This document shows positions 27,201-37,715 of a DNA stretch of 64,000 bases, piece after piece. This DNA is from Pempheris klunzingeri (lineage: Eukaryota; Chordata; Actinopteri; Acropomatiformes; Pempheridae). The translations under genes and the position numbers were made by a program. Numbering within the stretch: position 1 is the stretch's first letter; every line of letters begins with the position of its first letter. The stretch covers positions 28,930,978-28,994,977 of the forward strand of contig NC_092012.1 of the NCBI RefSeq assembly GCF_042242105.1, in the 5' to 3' direction. The notes beneath the pieces were generated by a model. That model saw nothing but the letters and a program-made list of their open reading frames with translations. It searched no databases and was not told the DNA's origin.

Positions 27201-30200
27201 CGCTTTCAGATGAACTGTTGGTGGTATACATTACATAGAAAGATGTGCTGTATCTCATGTATGTATGTAGTGCATCTTTCCTACATGGCAGGTACAGAAA
27301 AATTCAGAGGTTAACACTTACCAGCAGAAAAGGGTAACTGAGCGAAGATGCCATTAACATAAACCTTGCCATTGGGCTGGATGGTGATCACCTTCATGTG
27401 AAAGGAGACAACACATTATTACTGAAATGAATTAATTCTGCTGTAAAACAAAAAATCCTGCTTGCCCTGCATGACTATGCAACACTGATAAAGTATAAAA
27501 GTGGACACAGTATGCACTGTGATGGATTCCAAGATTGCAAGATTATTTTCACTGCACACTGAAATAAATACAGAACCATAAACTGGCTGAATTATAAGAA
27601 AAACCCATTTTACAATCTCCAACTTCATTGTATGCTTTGGAAAATTATGGGTGCCAACCACAGGTTTGGTATTTGAAGATGAGTAAAACAAAACTGTTAT
27701 TGTGTTTTCCTCCATCATATTGCATTTAGATTCAGGGTTTCTGCCTGTGAGGTAAGATAGATAGAGTTGTGTGTGACAGTGTCTCTGTGTGTTTCACACT
27801 TACATTAGCCCCTCCGGACAAACCCAAGGTGATAGACTTGAGGCAGGTTTCACTCTCAGTCAGTCCACACTGCACCAGTTCTCCCTGGACCACAAACTGG
27901 GTTCCACTGCAGTCCTGAACACACACACACGCACACACACACACAAAACTATTCAACTGCTGCTCAATTGATAAAACATACCTGCAGATGGCAGTGTGAA
28001 TGGTACAGAATACAGAAGACACTTTGGTTACATTTGTGTCACCTTTTAGATTTTGCCTTTTTAAATATCAGATGATCTGATTTAATACGTGGGATGATAC
28101 GGAGATGACATACATACCTCTACTCCTTCGTTTTTATTATATACAACACTAGCTAACTGGTGTCTGGACTTGTGTAGCAACGTCATTGTGCATGTATCAC
28201 CTTAGCAGGTGTGTGTGTGTGTGTGTGTGGTATAATAGCAGTGATGATGATGTGTTCTACCTTAGCCAGAACGTAGGAGCAGTCCCCATGGAAGGTGTAG
28301 ACTTTCCCATCAAAGGTGTTGATGTGAGCTCCTCCCTCCACAGAGCAGGTTCCTGGACAATTCTCCTCTGTACACTTCCACTGACCACTCTCACACACAC
28401 TGTCAGCACACACAATTTAACCTTAATTGCCAGTGGGTAGCCTATTGACTAATTTGCAGCTACTTCCAAAATTTTTACATAAAAATTTGACTAAATTACG
28501 CTGAACATTATCTGGGACTGAATGTATCTTTGTACTGGACAAACACAAATTTACTTCTTAATTCTCATAGCAAACAAACACACTTTCCATAATGTGGAGT
28601 GACTGACATACTACGTATCATACCATTTTTTGCAGTTGCTGGTGTAGGACTCTCCAGGCCCATAGATCTTGCTGTTGAAACTGCAGGAGCACTTGTTCAG
28701 TGGCACACAACCGTTTCCATTCAAATCGTCCAGCACCATCCCTGAAAGTGAGTAAAGTGTTGCTGGATTAGACCACACTGTGTGGGTGTGTATGAGAGTG
28801 AGGACGCTTTGAGAAGTGACGACATTTTAGCTGGTCCTCACAATGGATAGATTCAAAGGACAGTTTAAAGATGAACCCTTTCATGCATAGAGGTCACTAC
28901 AGTGTGCAGTTATTCAAAAGTTTTCTTGTATATGCATGCGTTTTGATGGCATAGTTGCTCATCAGCCACTACAGTGGATGCTGTTGCATCATCTCATACA
29001 CTGCTACCCAGTGCCAAGCCATTGCAAGTGAAAAAAAAAGATGGTCGACAGACAGCCAGAAACACCAAGTTGCTCATTTGTTTCTGTTCAAACCTTCTAG
29101 AAAAAGGGACCCTAGCAGGAAAGAAAAATATGGAGACAAATCTTGTTTTTCATGCCTAAAGATGAATAAAAACACTCCTGACTGAGGTTATCGTAATTCA
29201 TGCATGAAAGGGTTAAAACATGATAAGGTTCAGGCTCAGGTTAGGATTAGTTTTAGGCTAGGGTTAGGGTAAGATATGAGTTTACACATTTAGTCGTGAT
29301 GGTGAAGGTTAGGCTATTGGGCTTAGGAATGCATTATATCAATGAGGGGACCTCACAAAGATGGAAGAACAAGCACGGATGTGTGTGTGCACTGTATGCA
29401 TATATGTATGAGCGTCACTCAGCTATACCTGCAGGGCAGAAGCATCCATCGATGCAGTGGTTGTCACATGTTTGGCTGGCCTCTGGGTTGGAACAGGTAT
29501 CGGCACAGGGACTCCCACACTCTTTGTACTCCATTTTCTCGGGACATGACTTCCCTGTGAATACATCAGTTGTTTATATCAGTTGTTGCAACCTCTCTGA
29601 TAGCATTCATTCATACATGCTTCCCCAGTCTACCCTGATTCCACTGGTCTGTGGGTGTGAATGTGAAATAAAATGTATGAATACAAAAAAGGATTCAGTA
29701 GATACAGCATTTTTCTGGTGGTCTGTTGCAGAGTCTTAAAGTTACAACAAACATGAGGCCCTGTGTGGGTGGGCCTGAAATTGGTCATTTTAATCACAAC
29801 TCTAAGTCAAAGTTCATGATCTCTTTAATCAACTACTGTATGTCAAGTACTTAAACTCACAATTCTCTTCCTCACAATGTTCCTCACCAACTTTCTTGAA
29901 TCATGCTTACTGTACAAACACCAGTATTGACTGAAACTGAGGCCTGGAGTTACTCTTGTGTTCACAGACTTCATGATGGCTGAAACATTTTATTTTTTTT
30001 TGGTCATACGCATGAAATATAAACATATTTGCACATTATTTTTAAATGTAGCATTTTCTGTTTCTGTTAGTTACAGTGTGTCTTTGCATGATTTGAGTGC
30101 GTAGACAAAAGCCCAGACAGAGCTGACAACCCCTCCTACTGATGCAAGATTTCATTAGCAGTGTCTAATGAGTGTACTCACAGCAGAGCTCTTTGGTTCG

Positions 30201-33200
30201 CCAGTTTTGGGGCTTTCCACCAGCATGGACACACTGTCTGGAGAACTCAGACACAGTATTGCACAGGCAAAAGGGGTCTGCCTGTTTAGCTTTGCTATTG
30301 CCACAGTGGCATAGGTCAGCAACACAGGCAGAAGTGAAGGAGTCAATGTCCAGCAGCTTGTGACAGTTCTTGAAGGCCGGCCCTGTAAGGATCTGCTCGC
30401 ACAGAGGTTTCTACAGGACACACAACAGACAGGAAGGAAAGTGGAGTAAGAGATTACTAATAAGTAATCTATCTGAATAATGTTGATGTATACAAGGATC
30501 ATCTTAAGAATCCAATAGAGACAACAGTGTTGTATCAACTGGAAACTTCATTATAAATGTATTTGGAACATTGGTTTTATTGGAGTTAGTAACAATGCAA
30601 TTTGAATATGTCTAAATAACTAGAACTATCTGTACTCTCTTTATAAAATGAGTGGTACCACTGAAATCAGATGAGAATTGAATCTTTATTTCAATCATCT
30701 TTGCCATCACAAGCTGATGTAAAATCCAACAAGAGGGCCTGAATCTACAAAAATTGCACTCATACATGCGTCATACGTTTGTTGGGCCCTAGGATACCCA
30801 AAGTATGAACAATACTTTGGTGAGCAACACTGACTGTAAACATAGCGTTTGTTTCTTTACAAGATTATTCCACAGAGCCCCTTTAAGATTGCTTACTCTG
30901 ACTGATGTGACTGATGGGGGACAGGTCAGTTGACCTCTATCCACTGACCGCCACTGGTATGACCAGGGATTATTACTATGGCTGCTTCTATGCTGTGTAT
31001 CACTTTTTGCATTAGCACTAGTCAGAGTGGATTATACTCTACTAGGACACAACCAGTATTCAGAATATAGGCTGGCTTTCTTTTGAGTGAATAGATTCTT
31101 CAAAGCAAACTTAATATTAGTGTCAGTTGTGTACTTTGGCTGTGGAAAAGCCATTGACAGAACACGGTTGCTGAGACCGGTAGTATTCCAGCTGTGCTCT
31201 GACACCACAAGACACATTTTTATCTGGAAATAATGCCCACCCCCTAACAAATCTGGTTTTCCTTTTTGATTTTCATGTAAATGGGTAAAACCTCACCAAG
31301 TCGTTGCAGTTTTGCGTTGATTCCAGTGTGTAGTCAGAGCAGCTTTCAGTTGGTCCATCCATTTTCCAGAAGTTAGCAAAATCATTGGGGGATATTTTCA
31401 CGCCTGTTTGGATAATATCACAGAAACACAGCTCAGTTGTGTGGCTATACCTTCACTGACTGTTAAACTGTTAAAGTGGGTCAAAATGTACCATGACTGT
31501 AGAACTCATTGTAGACCTGGATCCCGTTAAAGTCTCCACAAAGACCACAGGTTTGGTTCTTGTACTTCTGGTCTAGCTCCACCTGTGAGGACAAACCCAT
31601 CATCCATCATGACGAGCAGCAGACAGAACCCACAGCACAGCCTCAATGGCATTCAACAAGTTTGTCTGTTAGTAACTATAAATCAACTCTCTTTTCGCTG
31701 TCTACAGATCACCAGTGGTCAGAATAAATCAAATAAAGGGTTAAAGGGTTATTTATTTTAGAAAACCAAAAAATGTATGTATATACATTAGTGTGCAGCC
31801 TAGCTCTATGTTATACTTTGACAGCATTTTTGAACAATAATGGCCATGGCAGGGTTTTCTGTAGCCATTATCTTACCAGAAAAGAGTCCTCTTCATTCCA
31901 AATAGCAATCAATCCCAGCTTTGCTTTGACTTTGATGTAGGTGGGAGTTTTCTCGATGAGCACTCCTGATTGACTGAGTGGTAGGGTGGCTCTGCAAAAT
32001 GAAAAAAAAGAAAGAAAAACAAATCAAATTATTTTGGCCATTATGCCTTCATGGGAGATTGTGACTAGAGCTGTGAAATATGAAAAGGCATCAGTGAGTA
32101 GCAGTTGATGCCAATATTTTGTTAAGCAATTTTACTGTCTTTAGGTTCTGAGCATGCTGTAATAACAACTATCACACAGGCAAGTGTTTTCACAAAGGAC
32201 ATGTCTCAAAATCAAGTTGCATAAAACATCATAAATTAGGCTTAAAACATTTGCAAAGAACAAAGTTTGCCAATTGCCAACATGAATTTATGTAACTACA
32301 CACTGTAGCCAACAGTGTTTACACACCACTAATAGACTGCTAACTTAACATACTAAACTTGCCATGGTAACTGTTCCGGTTCATGCTAATCAAGTAATTA
32401 CTGAAATCCACTCTAGTGCTGTTGGTGTTTTTATAGTGAGGGTTTGAGATATTGTTAAGTATAACCCAGATGTATAATCCAGTCTAAAACGATAAATGGT
32501 GCAGGGAAAGTGGAAAGGGTTTATGGTAAACTTACAATTTGCCGTCCACGACCACTGAGCCCTTGGAGAGCTCCACCACTGAACCCTCCAGCTTCATAAC
32601 AATATTTTTGATGGTGGGACTGCCGTCAACCTCCTGCCTTCTCATCTGGATGTTGAAATCCTTGTAAGTGCTCCTGCATGAAGAGGTCAGTATGTAGTTG
32701 CAGGTGGACTGCAACTGGAAAACATCCCCATCAAAGGTCTTGAAGTGGAAGTGGCCCCACGTACTGCAAACCTGGCCGTTGTGGATGGGACTCACACCTA
32801 GATCAGGACATAACACCACAGCAATATTTTACACAGGTCTTTACCTACATTAATGAATGTTCACACATGGTAACAGTCAGTTTACAGATACTACCAACAA
32901 CCAACAAGCTCACCTGTTATTTTTTCAGGAATCTGGGACATGGAGGGGAAGGTGTTCACAGCAGACTTTGCCTCTGTTGAGAGAAGTAAGACTTATTTGT
33001 CAAGAAATCAAAACTCAAAGTACATTAAAATAGAATAAAGTTGAGCTTTGCTGTAGCACATGGCTCAACATCTGAAGCAGTAATAGTTCCATTTGTTATA
33101 TTTGTCAAGCTGCGTAAAGAAATATAGTATATGTACCGCTGTGCCAGGCAGCTATGAAGGCTGACAGGGCCACACATAGCAGCCACTTGTTAGCCATAGC

Positions 33201-33203
33201 CAT
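261..33203 (-). CDS. Gel-forming secreted mucin (MUC5AC/MUC2-like), 5' part, 30 exons
   Basis: Secreted, disulfide-polymerising mucin that would form mucus gels. Coding exons on the minus strand (plus coordinates): 33137-33203, 32914-32973, 32536-32797, 31877-31991, 31492-31582, 31297-31403, 30182-30410, 29429-29554, 28624-28741, 28261-28399, 27804-27914, 27322-27391, 26499-26636, 25427-25591, 25249-25343, 25030-25156, 22142-22397, 21684-21736, 20568-20671, 20282-20433, 20006-20144, 18872-18982, 18350-18529, 17970-18209, 14982-15138, 11109-11237, 10753-10903, 10598-10641, 10305-10511, 261-10211. All junctions are GT-AG and in phase: 13,894 nt, about 4,631 residues. Order: signal peptide, D1, D2, D', D3, then CysD/PTS. 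Many CysD domains alternating with PTS linkers favour MUC5AC/5B over MUC2, but I cannot decide orthology. The gene continues past position 1; D4/VWC/cystine-knot exons are not in the window. Confidence 0.93.
340..3980 (-). repeat. Second CysD subfamily: six units with long, variable PTS linkers
   Basis: Six more CysD units have the marker at 3981, 3321, 2721, 2136, 1473 and 801. Spacings are 660, 600, 585, 663 and 672 bp, all multiples of three. These copies carry [10 protein letters not shown] rather than [10 protein letters not shown], and most have DAGL instead of DVGL. Linkers are built from [13 protein letters not shown] and HTPT blocks encoded by GTA/GTT-type trinucleotide runs on the plus strand. 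Length variation is confined to the linkers. Two adjacent copies (near 3305 and 3965) read CRWSDW instead of CGWSDW. Confidence 0.93.
3981..9440 (-). repeat. 450-bp tandem array: 12 CysD units with short PTS linkers
   Basis: The marker GTCCGCCAGG recurs at 3981, 4431, 4881, 5331, 5781, 6231, 6681, 7131, 7581, 8031, 8481, 8931 and 9381: twelve exact intervals of 450 bp (150 codons). Each unit is a CysD of about 98 residues containing CGWSDW and [10 protein letters not shown], plus a Thr-rich linker of about 50 residues. Units differ by a handful of bases, for example D/H/N in YPxLS, L/V in SQxG and A/V in the linker. Every copy carries an N-D-S glycosylation sequon. The exact length and near-identity point to recent tandem duplication or gene conversion. 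Confidence 0.95.
9516..10197 (-). other. Two divergent N-terminal CysD domains (CysD1, CysD2)
   Basis: CysD1 (about 9918-10197) starts CEWSPW and CysD2 (about 9516-9795) starts CEWSQW: the WxxW motif of the CysD/Mucin2_WxxW family, followed by the family's conserved cysteines and a terminal CC pair. Both differ strongly from each other and from the 18 downstream copies, so they look like older, stable domains not involved in the array's homogenisation. They are separated by a short Ser/Thr/Pro linker. CysD1 contains the N-V-T sequon and CysD2 the N-E-T sequon. Confidence 0.88.
10305..10641 (-). other. Mucin exons 28-29: end of D3 and first Thr/Pro linker
   Basis: Exon 28 (44 nt) supplies a short CTCSS segment ending the D3-associated Cys-rich region. 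Exon 29 (207 nt) begins [14 protein letters not shown], the C-x-C ... P-P-G motif usual after mucin/VWF D3. It ends in a Thr/Pro/Ser-rich linker that leads into the giant exon. The exon-29 donor is at 10304 and the exon-30 acceptor AG at 10212-10213, so the intervening intron is only 93 bp. Confidence 0.85.
11371..11860 (+). mobile_element. 3' end of a non-LTR retrotransposon in mucin intron 25
   Basis: The segment encodes RLIRRAASI-like residues resembling the terminal part of fish LINE ORF2 proteins. It then runs through a T/A-rich 3' UTR to ...CCCAGTGTGGCATAAATT, followed by TCTTATCTCATCTTATCTT, a short tandem tail. This is the usual 3' end of a fish LINE copy truncated at its 5' end. Family name not determined. 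Confidence 0.6.
11995..12170. repeat. Possible SINE/MITE-like interspersed repeat fragment
   Basis: CACATTCACACTCAAACCC followed by GGGGGTTAAGGGTCTTGCTC resembles a very common teleost dispersed repeat as I remember it. No terminal repeats or target duplications were found, so the boundaries are approximate. Confidence 0.35.
12285..12830 (-). pseudogene. LINE reverse-transcriptase remnant (minus strand)
   Basis: On the minus strand the translation runs from an RQGCPLS motif through an internal stop codon to [18 protein letters not shown], the FADD catalytic box of a non-LTR reverse transcriptase. It continues through thumb-region text ([16 protein letters not shown]) and breaks off after about 180 codons. 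The stop and truncation at both ends show a dead copy. It sits inside a mucin intron in the same orientation as the gene. Clade not resolved. Confidence 0.8.
13090..14225 (+). pseudogene. Second, unrelated LINE reverse-transcriptase remnant (plus strand)
   Basis: The plus-strand translation, spread over several frames, contains [50 protein letters not shown] (degenerate catalytic box, M-D-D), [10 protein letters not shown] and [18 protein letters not shown]. It later gives [19 protein letters not shown]. This order matches the RT and C-terminal region of an R2/R4-like fish non-LTR element as I remember it. Frameshifts, stops and deletions make it non-functional. It is opposite in strand to, and a different family from, the remnant just before it. 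Confidence 0.75.
14226..14981. other. Mucin intron 25 remainder, nothing recognised
   Basis: AT-rich intronic sequence up to exon 25 (14982). No open frame of note, tandem repeat or transposon terminus seen. Confidence 0.5.
15685..17257. mobile_element. 1.57-kb interspersed repeat with 7-bp direct flanks (mucin intron 24)
   Basis: It starts AGGGCCCGAGCACCAAG and ends GCTTGCAGCTTTAATT, bounded by GGTAATT at 15678-15684 and again at 17258-17264, a likely 7-bp target-site duplication. Near the two ends are similar motifs, GGTGCGAGGACCC and GGTGCGAGGGCCC. Inside, a module of the form (T)AGCGCCACCT.GTGG...AGGAAGT recurs at about 16497, 16815, 16957 and 17082. I recognise the terminal text as a common fish dispersed repeat but cannot assign its class. 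No intact ORF. Confidence 0.7.
17500..17690 (+). mobile_element. LINE 3' tail ending in (TCTTGAA)n
   Basis: CACTGCACATTATACTGTG, then GTATGTGACAAATAAAGG and TCTTGAATCTTGAATCTTGAA. This is the standard 3' terminus of a fish non-LTR element with its short tandem tail. Only the terminal part is present, about 300 bases from mucin exon 24. Confidence 0.55.
19005..19030. repeat. (CA)n microsatellite in mucin intron
   Basis: About ten CA units, 22 bases upstream of exon 22 in the transcript direction. On the transcribed strand it is GT-rich next to the acceptor. Confidence 0.9.
22855..23035. repeat. Teleost interspersed repeat fragment (TGTGTAGCGCC type)
   Basis: AAATGGTAAATGGTCTGTAG, then GTGTAGCGCCTTTCTAG, AAAGTGCTTTTACA and CATTCACTCATTCACACATC. 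This run of motifs matches, from memory, a very abundant fish dispersed element. It lies in mucin intron 16. The rest of that intron (23036-25029) holds nothing I recognise. Confidence 0.55.
27917..27950. repeat. (CA)n microsatellite beside mucin exon 11
   Basis: A CA-rich run begins three bases upstream of exon 11 in transcript orientation, so the acceptor is preceded by a GT-rich tract instead of a normal polypyrimidine tract. Confidence 0.85.
28207..28228. repeat. (GT)n microsatellite
   Basis: About ten GT units in mucin intron 10, downstream of exon 10 in transcript orientation. Confidence 0.9.
28876..29212. mobile_element. piggyBac-like MITE (degenerate) in mucin intron 8
   Basis: Terminal inverted repeats CCCTTTCATGCAT (28876-28888) and ATGCATGAAAGGG (29200-29212) face each other across 337 bp. 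The right flank is TTAA (29213-29216); the left flank is TGAA, one change away from TTAA. This suggests a non-autonomous piggyBac-type element. No transposase is encoded. Confidence 0.6.
29429..33203 (-). other. Mucin exons 1-8: signal peptide and D1 assembly
   Basis: Exon 1 encodes a start Met and a hydrophobic leader ([13 protein letters not shown]), a clear signal peptide of about 22 residues. Exon 2 is a short polar spacer. Exons 3-6 form the first VWD domain (residues about 45-230), beginning [10 protein letters not shown] and containing the CGLCGDFNG motif at about residue 180; this CxxC-type motif is linked to disulfide assembly in VWF and mucins. Exon 7 is the Cys-rich C8 module (residues 235-310). 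Exon 8 is a TIL module (residues 311-352). Introns within the block, including 31992-32535, 30411-31296 and 29555-30181, hold no further genes or repeats that I could recognise. Confidence 0.9.
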
Positions 33204-33257
33204 TTGCTTCTCCACGGGAACTCTATGGAAGATGGGAGGGAGGCCCAGCTCTTTATA
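33204..33257 (-). promoter_or_regulatory. Mucin core promoter: TATA box and short 5' UTR
   Basis: Reading the minus strand, TATAAAG occupies 33257-33251, about 50 bases upstream of the initiator ATG at 33203. A start site about 25-30 bases below the box would give a 5' UTR of roughly 20-25 bases. A focused TATA promoter suits a highly expressed secretory-cell gene. The second in-frame ATG, at 33197, gives the same signal peptide two residues shorter. No transcript evidence is available here. Confidence 0.6.
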
Positions 33258-36200
33258 CCAAGGGGGAAGGTCTTAATGTGGCAGGTGAGGGAGTGGCATT
33301 CACATAGCTTCACATGGTGATTCATTACCACTGGTCCTGCCCGTCCCATTTATTTTCCTGGTCCCCTTCACACAGCTGATATGAAGGGCGAGGTTACAGG
33401 GCATACATTCAGATGTTCACCTCACTCTCACTCAACATCTGTGATGGAGAAAAATACCTAAAGCCCCCAGCCTGCACAAATGTAGAATCCACGTCCACAA
33501 TGATGGCCAGACACGGTGTTGGTGTTTTTACCAGGTCCATCTGATGTATTGTTGGATCATACAGATACATCCATACAACCATATAGATGGTTACTTTCTG
33601 TATCCATATAACATACATCAATGAAGTAGAAATCACTTTTTACTCCAAAGCTGTATCTTTGTAATTATGCTCATTTGGCTTCAGATTATGGTCCACAATA
33701 CAGAGCGTAATTCTTCTGAATTAATGATGTCTGTGTATCAATACACACACAGAGGTACAAGGGAACAAAATTTATTTAGCCTGTTATCGTCTGTGCCCTC
33801 CAATGTTGCTAAGCAGTATATGGTAATTTTGAAATAAATCAGATTTATAAAATGCTACTGAGCTCATTGCCCCCAAACTCAGTAATAATGTATGTCATAA
33901 TAAAAGAATAGGTACCTGTTATAGAATACCTGAGAATGTGTTTAGTTAAATTTGACTTTTAAGTTTTATATATTTACATTCATTTAACAGTAGACTTTGT
34001 CTATCCCATAAAGACCAATTTCTTAATTTAAACTCTAACCAGCACCTGCAACATAATAGACCAGTGGAGATGACCCTTCAACTTAGAGCACATCATCTTG
34101 TCATTTAAATTCCAATCACCTCCAATGTATTGGTGTGGAGACAGATGGACACATGCCATTAGGAGGAAGTAGAGAAGCAAAGGTCCTGTTTTTTCAGGCT
34201 CAGAGCTTCAGGATACAGCTCTGACATTATTTAAGGTTCAAATAGAAAGCACAACAACCAAATCTGATTTACACCTGTGGGAATAATAGAACATTTGAAC
34301 AAAAGACATTGTGACCAATTAAGAGTTGATATAATATAAAGCCTTAGATAAATAAAAACTTTTCACTCGAGCGATAAAAGCTAAACCTGGTCAAGGTGTG
34401 TTCAGATTGCTGAGCGATTAACACTTTTGTCTTTTGTTTTCTTATCACCAGCAGTCATCTTTAACAATAGAACTCAGCAATGACTCAACATGAATGGAAA
34501 GCAGAGATTACCTACATTCACCTCAGTTCATTATAGATCCATTAGTATTGTTTCACTGTCCACCCAAATGACATTATGTGGCTGGCTGATGTGGGTCTGC
34601 TCTATGGTGCATGGGTGTAACTGCCATCTACGCAGCAGCACTAATCAGCAATTGTGTTCTGTCATGCTATTTGAATCATGTTGCTTCATAGGAGGTTCTC
34701 TAAATCACACCCACAGCAGTACCCCATAACAATGCCTCAAACAAGAAAATATTTTTTCACTGATTCCACAATATATATAATTGGCTAAAGCTTGGTCAAC
34801 ATGTGGAGAGGACCTACAAGTTAAAATCTCACCTAAGGCCACAGGCAAAGGTGTGTCCTAGTGCTCACAAACACCAGCTTTCCATTGCTGCAGTTGTTAG
34901 CTGTGATATAGAAAAATCAGCACTACCTATTATACGATTTGTGATATTTGTGGTGTACAAGGAAGCTTTGGCCTGATGTGTCCACTGAAGGAAAAGTGAA
35001 TCTAGAGGTCTATGTGAAAACATATATGCGCACCACAAACTGCCTGTGCAGCCAGAAGTGCTAAGCAGGATTCTTGATGTGTCTTTTGGATGCATTTGAA
35101 TACATAAACACACACATTTTTCATGGGAAGGAATATGTGCATTTCAGAGGAGCTGTAGATGCACATGGACCAAAAAGAACTTGACAATAAATTTACAGAA
35201 ACTTTGACCCATACGTAGGAACATTATGGAGCAAGAGGGGAAATAGCAACTCAGGCAAAGCAGTGAAGAAAAGAAAAGTTCTAATGACAATTTCACTCAA
35301 TTATTTGGACCTCATATGAAATTCAGATGCCTGCAAATAACATAAAAACCCATGCCTGTGTAATTGTATTGTTAGCAATAAAATACATGATACCAAACCA
35401 AAAAGGTTAATTATCAATTAATTTTCATTATGGACTGGGAAGGGCCACACTGCTTTTTTAACCCATGATGGTAAGTGGCTTGTAAGCCAATTTTGATTCT
35501 CAACAGCAGTTTCCTTCGAGTTGTGTGCTGAAATGGGCCTAACTTGAGAGCAACCAATCTCCAGAAACCAGCCATCCATCCATCCTAGGGTTTCAGGACA
35601 CCGGCACTGCATAATTAGACTGACCCAGTATCCATACCGTTTCCCTATGTTGCCGGTGACAGACAGCATGTGGCAGACAGAGCTGGCTGAAGGGACGAGG
35701 TGCTTTAGAGGCATTGGAACACGACACATTGCCATCTTCTGCCACCTCCTCACCCACAATCCACAGCCATTGTGTCATACCCAGAATCTGTAAGTGACAA
35801 GATGTGCATGTATAAAATAATAGATAATCTTTAAAAATGTACAAAATCTTCAGTGCACTTTAGTTTGAAAACAAATGTTGTGAAGGTATGGTATACTACA
35901 CACAAAGTTTGGGGTTGTTGACCAGGTTCACCTGTGGTGTCATAATGGATGATTGCTCTTTTGCTCTACCTGTGCAGACTCTGAGGTCGCTACTTCTTTT
36001 TCACCTCTGACTGGTTCAGCTCTCAGAGCTGGCAGCTTTTTCAGCTGCTACTACATTGTTGCCATTTGAGAAATTTTAGTCCTGTTTTAAGATGATGACC
36101 CATTCATTCTGTCAGTGGATGGCAAAAGGGATAAGTAAGTGGGTGTGTGTTTTAGGGAGCTGATTACGTGATGAGGGGCTGGTGAGTGGACTGGGGAGCG

Positions 36201-36571
36201 GAGGAAAAGAGGAAGGACTACAGCAGGCCAGAGGAAAAACGACAGGGTCTGAAATGAGACCAGAGTCAGAGCTGAGAAAAAGAATGGAAGATCACAATGA
36301 AAAATATAAGAACAGACCTGAGTGGAAGCTGAACTTTTAGTCAATGACAAGATAAACATTGTCATTTTACGAAATTTCCATTGCTGGTTTCTGTTTGTAT
36401 TAGTCCTATTTTCTTTTGGTTGCATAATATTGGGATTTTCTGAGTCAACCTGAAATGTGACTACAATGGTTTAAAGTGTGTTTGGACAGCGTTCACCTCC
36501 TTTAACCAACAATGATAACTAGGCTGAGACTAGTGGTTTGGGCCCAGTCACAATAAACCAGAACCTGTGGT
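33258..36571. other. Intergenic DNA upstream of the mucin, no gene recognised
   Basis: No coding exon with splice signals and family resemblance was found on either strand. The part nearest the mucin TATA box would be its proximal upstream region, but I could not name specific sites. Confidence 0.5.
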
Positions 36572-36575
36572 TTAA

Positions 36576-36783
36576 CCCTTGTATGGTGTTCGGGTCTGTG
36601 GGACCCGTTTTAATTTTTTTATCAAGTGATACGATTAATTATTTTTTCAATCTCAGACTCATTAACCTTGGCTCATATTGATGAGTCTGAGTTTGAAAAG
36701 TTATTAATCGTATAATTTTTCTTTTGATAAAGAATATGAAAACGGATGAAATCGGGCCCACAAACCCGAACACCATACAAGGG
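36576..36783. mobile_element. piggyBac-like MITE, 208 bp, near-palindromic
   Basis: The element runs from CCCTTGTATGGTGTTCGGGT to ACCCGAACACCATACAAGGG, inverted repeats of about 20 bases, flanked on both sides by TTAA (36572-36575 and 36784-36787), the piggyBac target site. The interior is also largely self-complementary (AATCTCAGACTCAT against ATGAGTCTGAG; ACGATTAAT against ATTAATCGT), so the whole copy could fold into one long hairpin. No coding capacity. Confidence 0.88.
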
Positions 36784-37079
36784 TTAACCTGGATTATTTC
36801 AAGAAATCTGAATGTATACATAATAATGGACAATCCAACAAAGACTAGTAGTGTAGGCTATACTTTTATTTAGAGTTTCATCCAAATTGCTATGTGTTCA
36901 GGTAACATGTGGTACACTCATCCTGGCTGTCAAGCTTCCTTTGACCATACAACCCTGTCTCCTACTAATTCTATTTATATACTACTAAGTTTCAACAGCA
37001 AATTCATTTTGAAAGGAATGAAATGCCTTATGGATTATGTTTTATTTAACACAAAGAATCATTGATTGAGGACTTTAGG

Positions 37080-37715
37080 GACCACTAGTAGGCCTGCATT
37101 CTGGGAGTGCAGTGCTCTAGTGGGGTAGTATAGTACCATGAGCTCTGTAAGATATGATGGAGCCTGACCATTAAGAGCCTTGTAGGTGAGGAGAAGGAAA
37201 TTAAATTCTATTCTGGATTTTACTGGAAGCCAGTGACGAGAAGTCAGTACGGGAGAAATATGATCTCTTCCCCTCGTTCTCGTCAGTATACAAGCCGCAT
37301 TCTGGACCAGCTAGAGAGTCTTCACACACTTATTGGGGCAACCTCATAGTAAGGAATTGCAATAATCCAACCTGGACTAGTTTTTCTGCATCATTCATAG
37401 ACAGGATGGGCCTGATTTTAGAAATGTTATGTACATAGAAAAAGGCAGTCCTGAAACTTTATTTTATGTGGGAGTAAAGGACAAATCCTGATCAAAGATA
37501 ACTCCCAGATTCCTTACAGTGGTGCTCGAGGCCAGAGTAATGCCATCCAGCGTAGTATATTTTATCAGAAAATGTGTCTTGAAGGTATTTAGGGTCAAGC
37601 ACAATAACTTCAGTTTTGTCTGAATTTAACAGCAGAAAATTGCTGGTCATCCAGGACTGTATGACCTTAAGGCAGACTTGGAGCTTGGTCAACTGTTTGG
37701 ATTCATCTGGCTTTA
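37080..37715 (-). mobile_element. LINE-derived repeat with partial reverse-transcriptase text
   Basis: On the minus strand near 37690-37560 the frame reads LQVCLKVIQSWMTSNFLLL then NSDKTEVIVLDPKYLQDT, matching the region after the catalytic box in L2/Rex-like fish LINEs. The remainder (37080-37500) resembles a common teleost repeat (for example GAGCTCTGTAAGATATGATG) from memory. Frames are broken. Boundaries approximate. Confidence 0.6.

Larger units (their letters stand above)
22142..28741 (-). other. Mucin exons 9-17: D2 assembly
   Basis: Exon 9 finishes the first TIL and a C-S-C-x-F-N-S segment. Exons 10-14 are VWD2 (residues about 392-600), with [17 protein letters not shown] at the start and [14 protein letters not shown] as the loop motif near residue 545. 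Exons 15-16 are C8-2 with many cysteines (residues 600-673). Exon 17 is a long TIL exon (residues 674-758) ending in CVPPKACPC. Intron 16 is the longest here (22398-25029). Introns 13 (25592-26498) and 12 (26637-27321) show nothing beyond low-complexity runs, such as a poly(T) near 26966-26991. Confidence 0.9.

Noticed and set aside
29220-29280. GGGTTAGGGT-like text resembling telomeric repeats
   Set aside because: Only one or two degenerate units; no tandem array.
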